Source: Bremia lactucae (taxonomy: Eukaryota; Oomycota; Peronosporomycetes; Peronosporales; Peronosporaceae). Taken from it: a stretch of DNA of 61,491 nucleotides. The number at the start of each line of letters is the position of its first letter. The first letter of the stretch is position 1. Below the pieces are notes generated by a model. The model saw only the letters and a list, made by a program, of their open reading frames with translations, did no database searches and was not told the DNA's origin. Made by a program: the position numbers and the translations under genes. Below are positions 53,460 through 61,491 of the stretch, in pieces. The stretch covers positions 267,953 through 329,443 of the forward strand of contig NC_090616.1 in the NCBI RefSeq assembly GCF_004359215.1. The letters are read 5' to 3'.

Positions 53460-55262
53460 TCGCATTGAAATGTAATCAAAAAATACATCCCTGAATTCAA
53501 TCAAATCTTCATATAAAGGATTTGTCTCAAGTGACTCCCAAGATTGAGTAGTATATCTCTCAATTCGAGTCTTCACATCGAGGTCACTTTCGTCCATTGA
53601 TGAGCTGCTAAAATCCGTTCGCTCTCTGCAAAAATTAATGCTGACCGAATATCGGTTACTTTTTCGTCCTATGTGACGAGTGCGCAGATCAGCTTGATTC
53701 TACCACGGTGCAGATCTCTCAAGAACCGCTAAGGTTCTAGGGTTGGTAATTGAGTTATCTCCGATATTAACTTCGAAGGCGCATACAGATCAAGAGTATA
53801 AGCGCCTACTCTTGATCCGTCATTAACTTAGACTTTCAATGTCTCGATTTCTTCCTGTGATTTATCCACAGGCTGCCGAGGGTTCAATCCCTCGAGATGC
53901 TGAAGTCTAGTCACTCCAGCATTAACTTTTTGAAGAAATATCTTCTCAAGGACGTGGGGACTTATTCCTTCACGTCTTCCGAGTGTGATTGCGCTATCAC
54001 AGTCGATTCCTCTACGTTCGACTCTCTACTCGACCTAGGATAATCATGTTGTCCATTTGGTCCGCTAAGCGTACATTCATGTCTCAATCCACTCGACTTA
54101 TTCGAGTGGTGGATCTTTGGCGCTGTCTGTGCATTCGCACAGCCTCCGGCAGCTGACTCCACAGGGTGATTGGTAATCACACTGTGATCCTGTGCAGTCG
54201 TACTAGCGACCGTTCCACAAGTGAGGCCATCGCACTCACTCGTAGTACATCCACACGCTTGTGGACGCTCCCAGACGGTCATCAGATGGCCATCTGATGA
54301 ACAAGTGGCAGGCATCTTTACGGATCGATGCTGCCAGCTGATCCTTGGCTCATATTTTCTAGGCGAAGGTAGACCAAGGATGACATCAAATTTGTCATCC
54401 AAATCCAGTAAGATGAAATCATCATCGTACTGTAAATCTTTTAACGTGTAGTGAAATTTCACTACGCGTTTCATTACTGTTATCGATGCGCCTGTCGCTA
54501 GACGCACCGTCGTCCTCGTTGAAGGGATGTCGCGCTCAACATATTTGAGCCTACGACCCTCTAGCGACTAGCGACGAATAAAGTTATTCGACACTCCAAA
54601 GTCCACTAGGGCTCTAAGTGACAGATCATTTGTCACTTTCAACTTCAAGGTGACGAGGGATACCTCATTACCAGGTGCAGAGACACATAAAGATTGTGTG
54701 TCTGGAGCAGCTTTAGTCAAGAGATTTGTTAATTCTCTTGAAGTTGCTGGATCAGTAGGGCGTTGCGCCCCTACTGACCCCGACCGTTTTTTTTGGAGGT
54801 CCGCCTCGCTGTTGCAATTTCGCAACAACGTCCTACCCGGGACCGTTGCCCTTTTTGATATTGGGTCCAAAATAACGTTCAGTACCTCTCGGTACTGGGC
54901 GTGGGGCACTACACTCATGAGCGTAGTGTCCTAACTTTTGAGGTTTCTCGCTTTCGATATAAGAGAGGCCATAGGTTCTGGACCTCCCAGCTCGTGTCGT
55001 CTTGGAGGACGATACGATGACGTACTAGCTTGAGCCTGTCTCAAGCCAAAGTCCTCCTGTTCCGCAAGCGGAACAGGTGGGTCTTTACGGGACCATCCGA
55101 AAGACCTTGCATGAACACCGTAATCAACGTGTGTTCATGAACTGGGTTGTTCGTGATACAACTCGCTAAGAGTCGTATGTGCTGAACATAAGCGTGAACA
55201 TCACGCTTGCCTTGCTTGATTCTAGACAGCTTAAAGCTGCGGAAAAGAATTACCCAGTTCAT
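53460..55262 (-). pseudogene. Gypsy gag end and protease remnants (B-like)
   Basis: 55041-55262 matches gag (RIKQGKRDVHAYVQHIRLLA, VFMQGLSDGPVKTHLFRL). 54568-54918 holds the protease N-terminal half with VDFGVSNNFIRR, where DSGASNNFIRR is expected. 53962-54507 continues with RLATGASITVMKRVVKFHY and KFDVILGLPS. The parallel region of element B at 14.6-16.5 kb has the same layout. RT is absent; at about 53450 it meets the LTR duplicate. Confidence 0.65.
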
Positions 55263-56757
55263 GACAAAGAGTCACTTGCTATGAGGTATGCTCTCGTCAA
55301 ATTCAGAGTTCATCTGCTCGGCTCTAAGCCGTTTGCGATATAAACAGATCACGCGTCGTTACGCACGGCGACTAAGTCGCCCCATCTCTCACAGAGAATG
55401 ATCCGATGGCTATCCCTTTTCGCGGAATACAATTTCGATGTTATCACGTAGGCCGGATTATGAGCTCTCTCTTTTAACGACTATCATGTCGCTTATTCCT
55501 GAATAAATCCGTTTGGCTTTCGCCAAAGATGAACAGTGTGTAGCTCTGCTACGAACTTTAAAGAACTCTAGTTCAGGTATAAATTGCCAGCACGTTTGCG
55601 TGCATGGCTACATCGATTTCTATCGGTAACGACCTGTTGCTTTATTGCACAGACACCGCGGACCCTCCGCGTGTCATTGTTCCAATTGATGAGGATTTGA
55701 AGTACCGAATCCTCTATGAGACACACGATACTGTCCTTGGTGGTCATATCGGGAGAGAAAACTCCTACGGCTCTGTAAGTCATAGTTATTGGTGGCCCAA
55801 ACTTTATAAATGGGTCAGCACAAGACAGCAAGTTTACTTCGAACTTTGGAAACCTCTTATGAAGTAATATAAATCAAACTTAGCATGACCGGAGCTCATC
55901 GATCCCAAGCAGACGGCCAAACGGAAAGGTAGAACTTAGTCGTTGAAGACGCTCTTTGATGCATGATTGATAACCAAATAACCGACTGAGTTCATCACCT
56001 GTGCACAATCGAGAATGCCCATGTCACGCTTGTCAGTGTATCTACTGGGTTCTCGCTGTTTCAGAATCGACACAGGCCTCACAAAGCGAGCTTGTGGGAA
56101 CAAACGATAAATCTACAGCCACACAAAAAAGAAATATTTTGAACAGGCCTAAGTGCTTGCAGAAAAAAGAAGTGATAGCTATAAGAATCTGCTAATAGCT
56201 CAAGTAACGCATAAGAAGTATCACGATATTAAACGTCGCGTTCACGAAATTGTATCAAAGCAGGAATATCTCGTCATGGTCGCATTCCACTGGCTCGTGC
56301 CGCAAAGGATTCAGACACTAAACGAGCAAAGTTTACCGCACGCAAAATTGGGCCTTTCAAGATTATTTCGATGATCAATGAAAACGTGGCCAAGTTGGAG
56401 CTGCCATGGTCAAAGAACCGAATGAACCCTACATTCAACGTCGATGTGTTAACGCCGTCGTCCCGACTCACGACAAGCTCATTAGTCGTCCGATATCAAA
56501 GTCATCCAAATACGTGGATAATGAATGACCCGCCGTCGGACTATCTTTGAATTATAGAACGTCTTTTAAAGAAAAGCCAATTTGATCGCCAACCACACTG
56601 GCTCGTACAATAGCATTGGGAAACTAAAAGAAGCATCTTGGGTGAAAGAAACAAAAACATTCGCCATGTCTCCCACTGGAAGGTCCTCGTAGCCGACTTC
56701 AATCAGCGTCGACAAGAAATCAAATCGGAGAGGATGTCTCGACCAGTCACTTAGGCG
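55230..56757 (+). pseudogene. RNase H and integrase remnants on the plus strand
   Basis: 55230-55460 reads KNYPVHDKESLAMRYALVKF, HLLGSKPFAI, a stop, TDHASLRTATKSP and RWLSLFAEYNFDVIT, the Gypsy RNase H. 55604-55867 reads VIVPIDEDLKYRILYETHD and HDTVLGGHIGREN, the integrase zinc region. The core is mostly deleted (AAGCAGACGGCC near 55908 is a core remnant). 56640-56757 encodes a tail with HVSHWKVLVADFNQRRQE. The plus-strand element ends at an A-family LTR. Confidence 0.65.
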
Positions 56758-56789
56758 AGGCTTGACCGATCATCTTTGCTTAAAGCTTT

Positions 56790-56930
56790 ATTATCACATA
56801 TTTGGTTAATGCTTTAAACCATATATTTATTTTAATTCACATTTTTACGTTTGCGCCAAGTAGGAGAGATGATAATTAGAAATACTGAAGTAGAGATAGG
56901 CGATACCTTTAAGAGTGCTTCACACAACTT
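56790..56930 (+). repeat. A-family LTR fragment, plus orientation
   Basis: TTTACGTTTGCGCC, TAGGAGAGATGAT and GATAGGCGATACCTTT match the reverse complement of the element A LTRs (8026-8265). It probably is the 3' LTR of the plus-strand remnant at 55230-56757. Confidence 0.65.
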
Positions 56931-57282
56931 GATAAGTTAGAGAGCTTTTATTAATTCACTTTTTCTCCATGTCCGTCATGCTAGCTCTATTTGATGATTC
57001 TTGCCGTTCAAGAGACTTTTGCCCGCTAGATCTAGCTCCAGATTGGAAAGTCTATTGAATTTCAATAGTAAATCTTTGTGCGATTGAATGTCCAGCAATG
57101 TGTTTTTTAATTGTACATGGTAACGTTGACCATTCTTCACACGCAATCTCCATTTTTGATCATGTTTATATATTGATTGTAGCGTAGAGCAAAAATGGGT
57201 AGTCTATTAAATTATTGGCAGTTTGCGCTGTCGATTCTCCTGATTAAGGCTTGACTTGCACTTAGTTTTATATTCGTAACGT
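56931..57282. other. No gene seen
   Basis: AT-rich sequence without repeats or frames that I can assign. Confidence 0.4.
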
Positions 57283-57465
57283 TTAAATTTGTGGATAAGT
57301 ATCCTCTGTAATATAATTATCCTCTGTAATATAATTATACCTTGTATCGTATGTCCCTCCGAAGTCGCACTTTATGTAGTATCGCAGATTATTAGAGCTT
57401 TTGATAGCCAATACATAGCCTTCATTGAATGTAAACTCTTGTGCAGCTTTGAATAGCTCTTTCAA
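57283..57465 (-). pseudogene. FAR1/MULE-type DNA-binding domain fragment
   Basis: 60 codons encode EFTFNEGYVLAIKSSNNLRY followed by YIKCDFGGTYDTRYN. This resembles the N-terminal zinc domain of FAR1-like and MULE transposase proteins, where a G-Y-x-L...K.S block precedes a C-D-x-G-G-x-Y motif. The frame then runs into an 18-bp tandem repeat (57304-57338) and stops. No transposase core is seen nearby. Confidence 0.4.
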
Positions 57466-58360
57466 TGTGTTATAAATCTAGTGTTCTGGTGGGAAGCATA
57501 TTAAAATGTTGTAGGTAGCAAAAGTATTTCTCAATTATGATGTAAACGTTGAATGAGTGATTGATTCTTAAAGAAGCTGAACAACATCCTTTACATCGTG
57601 GACATTGTGGCATAATTCTACAGCTGAAAGATAGTATGTATTAGTCATTCAAAGTCGAAACCACGTAAAATGTGTTAGCCAATGCTATTTGAACTCTAAT
57701 ATGCATTAGCCAATCACAGGTGAAACACAATGTTTATCGGCCAATCGGATTTTGGATTGAATCCTCAAATTAATATCTTTACTGAAGCTGTGAGAATAAC
57801 AACAGTTTGCGAATTTAAATTTATTTATTAATTTTAAGAAAAAGTTGTGGGAGTAATAGTTTGATACAAGTGGTTTATCTAACTTTAGAATAAAAGTAAA
57901 ATATAGTTGTGAGGATATCAATTTAATTGAAGGGATAGCATAAACCCAAAATTTATTCTAATTGCACAAAAATATGACACTTAATAATTTGTTTAAATGT
58001 ATGGAAAGGATATTACGTGTTTTGAATATTCACATAAAATTACTATATGTTATTAGATGGAAGCGTAGCCGAGATATATTGAAATTCCCGGAACGCACCC
58101 GCATTTATAGCTTATAAATAAAGAATGATCCTGTGGCTTAAAGCCACCACCTCCATTAGGGTCATCACAAGATTACTACATGCAAGAAATATGGAATTCG
58201 TCACAAAACAAGCAACCCAACACATTTTTCATTTTAAGCTTTTTAACGACTTTATAGCGTGTAGATTCGCCGCCAACAAGAGGATGTTACCAAAGGTTGA
58301 CTTTTTAACAAACTTGATGGCTTCCGAGCCTTCTTAATTAAGCATTAACAAGATTGGTAT
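57466..58360. other. No gene seen
   Basis: AT-rich (visibly above 65% A+T). Two short frames (57706-57921 minus, 58125-58337 plus) have no motif. It may be decayed DNA transposon sequence belonging to the FAR1-like fragment. Confidence 0.4.
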
Positions 58361-58745
58361 AGTTATGGGGCACTGCCGACTTGTACTGCTTCAGTTCAAG
58401 TCCACTTCGCACTGCCTCAGTGCGAGTGGTGCCTCACGTCACTTCACGTACACTAGTACGTGCAGAGGAACACTCTCTTTAAAACACTTGCTTTAAGGAG
58501 GATTAATTAAAAACTGTATTAAAATAATTAAGTTATTCTTGTCTATCTACCTAAAACTAACTTAATTATAAATAAATACAAAAAAACAAGAGATGTAGTA
58601 AATGTCTTATCTGCCTTTCTCTTTGCGCGCGTCCAGGACTGCCTGGACCGCGTAGAAAGTCGATATAATGGTCTATATCTACCAATGGATATGCTTTTAG
58701 AATATTTCCATGTAAAGTAATATTCTCTACCTTTGCCCCGTTACA
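58361..58745 (-). repeat. E/F-family LTR in inverted orientation relative to its gag leader
   Basis: The sequence from GGGGCACTGCCGACTTGTACTGC to GCCCCGTTACA has the orientation of the minus-strand element E LTRs. However, the leader and gag start that follow (58746-58920) are in plus orientation, as in element F. The left terminus is decayed (AGTTATGGGG), and about 50 bp near the right end are missing. Confidence 0.7.
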
Positions 58746-58920
58746 CCTAATAGCACTTTGTAGTCCGTCTAAGGACCACAGTTCCATCATCTAACATGGA
58801 CATATTAGATGATAATGAAAACACGCATCACGTTTCGCGTGATAGATACTCCTTTCTAAGTGATATAGAAAGGAGTTCGGTCGAACGAATGAGTTCGACC
58901 GTAGTGAACGATGCCATGTT
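58746..58920 (+). pseudogene. gag leader and N-terminus, E/F family (truncated)
   Basis: The primer-like region TAGCACTTTGTAGTCCGTC is followed by ATG 58796, encoding MDILDDNENTHHVSRDRYSF and VERMSSTVVNDAM. At about 58920 it switches to unrelated sequence (58920-59230) that encodes, on the minus strand, an acidic Ser-rich peptide (SHSPSEEEEKERRSV). That unrelated piece is not identified. Confidence 0.6.
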
Positions 58921-59284
58921 CTGGGAGCGGATTCAGGGCCCGCCGACGTTCATCCGGACGAGAAGGCGTGACAGAACGACGCTCTTTCTCCTCCTCCTCT
59001 GATGGAGAGTGACTTTCAAAGTACACCATTCCCTCATCGTCGAGGGAGGTGCTAAGAGTCTGTGACTCACGCTTCTTTGTCATCAGACAAATGACAGAAA
59101 AACACAACCGAACGGATAGCTGTTTGGGTTCCAACCTCAAAGAAGAAATGAAGCGAATGTTGTCACCGGTGTCAACAGTCTTATTGAGAGGGGTGTAATG
59201 GAGCACACATCGGTTGGAGAACCGCTGTTGTGGTACATTTGCTTTATGGGTAAAATACTCTTTTATCTAATTTTAAAATAGATA

Positions 59285-59685
59285 GTTACTTAAATCCCAT
59301 TTATTGTGGGTAACAAAAATGGTCGCCGCCAGATATAAATCTCGCGGCCAAAATCTATTTTAAATTAGCTAGGGTAAGGTTTTAAGATTTAAATAAATAA
59401 ATAAAGTGCAGTACCCCTTTTCATCTTAAAGCGTAAAGTGCCTTTCTAAGGCTTGCGCATTGATCTGTAAGAGACAGAAGCTTTCTAAGGTATATCCTCT
59501 TGGGCACTAGTTGCCACTAGGTTCTACGAACCCTGAATCCCTTGAACTAGGATTTATTAAGCTTTAATAGCTTGTACGACTCCCTGAGTTGTTAAACCCA
59601 TTAGTTCAATAGAGCTAAGTGACTCTCTGAGTCTGAAAGTCTTCCTCTGACTTTAAAGAGCGAGGAAGCTCCGCTATATACTTTT
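59285..59685 (+). repeat. Element C-family LTR, plus orientation
   Basis: It matches 52905-53277 in reverse complement (GGTCGCCGCCAGATATAAAT at the start, CTCTGACTTTAAAGAGCGAGG near the end). No primer-binding site or gag follows, so it is a solo LTR or a fragment. Confidence 0.75.
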
Positions 59686-60105
59686 GCTCGCGTTCCAATG
59701 AATGCTCTTTATTAATACACATACTTACAACATTTAGCACACAACTTAGAGCAGCATGGATCGTTACCAAGAACTTACTAACACCACCTATGCTAGTCTA
59801 ACATTGCGCCCGCAGCTGTAAGATTTACTTTTTGCTGATGTGACTGTTCTGCAACCTAGGCGAGTTAGAACAAGAAAGAGGGTGCCATCAAAGCTGTTGC
59901 CTCGCAAGATTATGCGCACTAAAAAGCAGCAGAAAGCTCAGCATTTTATTAACGCAAGCGTGTTCGGCCCGACGTGGGACAGGCTATCTGTTTAAATTTG
60001 CGATTTGACGTGTTGAACAAGAAGCTCACGGAGCAGGTGAAGTTGGCATCTACGATCACAATCAGGAACCCTTTGCCGACCCAGCCGTTCATCAGCAAAT
60101 GCGAG
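59686..60105 (+). other. Unassigned sequence with a short basic open frame
   Basis: From 59756 a plus-strand frame with one stop encodes MDRYQELTNTTYASLTLRPQ, then VRTRKRVPSKLLPRKIMRTK and ASVFGPTWDRLSV. After a frame change, KKLTEQVKLASTITIRN leads into the palindrome repeat at 60106. The basic block could be a transposase or gag relic, but I cannot identify it. Confidence 0.3.
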
Positions 60106-60316
60106 CTGACAGTAGAGCAACGCAAAGAAGTGATCCGACGGCGGATTGCGGTCACTATTCGAATAGTGACCGCAATCCGCCGTCGTGGGGTTACAATAAC
60201 CCCTTAGATGTGTAAAATGTCGAGCAAATAGAGCGTCTACGTATCTTAGCTGGTCGTTCCCCGCTTGTTGCTCAATTAATAGCCTTTATGATCGCCCTGA
60301 TACACCTTATCTTGCT
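60106..60316. repeat. Palindrome-bearing repeat, copy 2
   Basis: It is the inverted copy of 50861-51117. Its centre is a perfect 50-bp palindrome with no spacer (60136-60160 and 60161-60185). Relative to copy 1 it lacks the innermost 15 bp of each arm and the loop. Flanks match copy 1 on both sides. Confidence 0.85.
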
Positions 60317-60600
60317 AAATTTTATGCTCAACAAAAATTGACGAATCTACTTATAATTTCCCATTCCGCTGAAGAGATTTGCTGCCGATTTAGCGCCAAG
60401 AAGGTTGGTTGATCGACTTTACGAACAAGACACGAAAAAGGATTTGACGTTGCCGTCGTAAGAAATATAGTAGACAGGTCATTCATCAAGACCAAATCAC
60501 GATCAGTGGCAAATATATTTGGTACCAACAAAAGGCAGAAAACACCTGTTGTATTTGGCGAAACACCCAAAGGTAATCTTCCACATGTTCTACAACCATG

Positions 60601-61491
60601 CAACAGAAGCCGGCCGTGGCTAGAAGTGGCATATCAGCAAAAATATCTTTGCGAAGCAGCGTAAGACCTTTGCAACTTCTGCAGCCTCTTGGTCTTGGAC
60701 GTGGGGCACTACCCTCATCAGCGAAGTACCTAGATTTTGACAGCAATTGCAATTCTGCAATCACTTATTGCTCAAAAAGTGAGGTCCCTCGCTTTCGACA
60801 TAAGAGAGGTCAATAGGTTCTGAACCTCCAAGCTCGTGTCGTCTTGGAGGACAATACGATGACGAACTAGCTTGAGCCTGTCTCAAGCTATAGTCCTTCT
60901 GTTCCGCAACGGATACTGCTTCTTCAAGAGTATCCTGTTCCAAGCGGAATAGGTGGGTCTTTACGAGACCATCCGTAAGACCTTGCATCAAAACTTCAAT
61001 CAACTTGTGTTCATGAACTGGGTTGTATTTGATACAACACGCTTAGATTTTGTATAAGCTGGGCATAAGCGTGATCATCACGCTTGCCTGGATTGACTTT
61101 CAAAAGCTCTAATCGATCTTTGAATTCAGCCCTAGGCAGCTCAAACGTCTGTTTGAGCCGGGCATTAAAAGCCTCTAGCGACCCAAAGACATAAGGGTCG
61201 CGCAACTTAAGGCCTAGTACCCAAGTTTTGGTACGACCTGCCAAATTTGATCGAGCAAATCGACGTGCATTTGCTCGTCGACGATATGACCAGCTCTTAT
61301 GGTATCGTCCAACTCGACAAACCATCTTAAGAGGATGTCTTTTTCGACTCCCCTATACTTAGAGATGTCGATCTTTAAAGTTTCCGGACGACGCGTGTGC
61401 GTCATCCTAGGTTCAGGGGTCTGTACATGTTGTAACCTCAACAGTTCTGCCTGTTGAGAGCCTTGCTGATTAAGCAAGGAAACCTCTTCCT
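60601..61491 (-). pseudogene. gag of another E/F-family Gypsy element, running off the window
   Basis: On the minus strand, 61214-61477 encodes NQQGSQQAELLRLQHVQTPE, RRPETLKIDISKYRGVEKD and LLRWFVELDDTIRAG. 61011-61325 encodes RFARSNLAGRTKTWVLGLKL and FNARLKQTFELPRAEFKDRL. 60761-61003 encodes VLMQGLTDGLVKTHLFRLEQ and QKDYSLRQAQASSSS. Three frames are used, so at least two frameshifts exist. The 5' end lies beyond 61491. Confidence 0.75.

Noticed and set aside
1..61491. CRISPR arrays, bacterial operons or secreted RXLR/CRN effectors
   Set aside because: No regularly spaced repeats or bacterial gene order are present, and no open frame shows a signal peptide followed by RXLR-EER or LFLAK-type motifs.

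Overview
The window looks like an oomycete nuclear genome (Peronosporales-like). Supporting signs are short GT-AG introns of 56-74 bp, a HAD-phosphatase/HisB fusion gene, a mitochondrial Hsp70 gene, and dense chromodomain-bearing Ty3/Gypsy elements plus a chromodomain-carrying LINE-like element. The species cannot be named from sequence alone. Two runs of N (32178-32550 and 47728-47827) mark assembly gaps.

Layout. 1-17.6 kb is nested retrotransposon debris. It holds the 3' end of a plus-strand Gypsy element (family G1, 1-2205), a complete but decayed minus-strand element A (2346-8265, target duplication CAGAG) inserted inside an older LTR, and a minus-strand element B (9587-17619). 17.6-24 kb is a gene island. 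It has a small one-helix membrane protein (-), mitochondrial Hsp70 (+), a five-exon HSBP1 gene (-) that appears to contain a U12-type AT-AC intron, and a ten-exon DA1-like LIM/zinc-peptidase gene (+). 25-27.9 kb is a second, internally deleted G1 element (-). 28.26-38.17 kb is a minus-strand LINE-like element bounded by a 17-bp duplication of the 5' end of tRNA-Leu(CAG). It is interrupted by SINE-like sequences and a gap. 38.17-40.2 kb is a second gene island: tRNA-Leu(CAG), a possible exon, and the HAD-IGPD histidine-biosynthesis fusion. 40.4-61.5 kb is again stacked, inverted and truncated Gypsy fragments (D, E, F, C, an A-like fragment and further gag pieces). Two related perfect palindromes and a MULE/FAR1-like fragment also lie there.

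How it fits together. The host genes are chaperone and stress related (mtHsp70, and HSBP1, a known partner of HSF1 and Hsp70), ubiquitin-dependent growth control (DA1 family) and histidine biosynthesis. The most unusual signals are three. First, the AT-AC intron. Second, an open frame that recurs antisense to pol, between the chromodomain and the 3' LTR, in three Gypsy families; its N-terminal acidic part, central block and C-terminal coiled coil recur at protein level. Third, a LINE-like element with a 3' chromodomain ORF joined to a tRNA gene. Intron joins, frameshift joins and family assignments were all made by eye and need computation to confirm.
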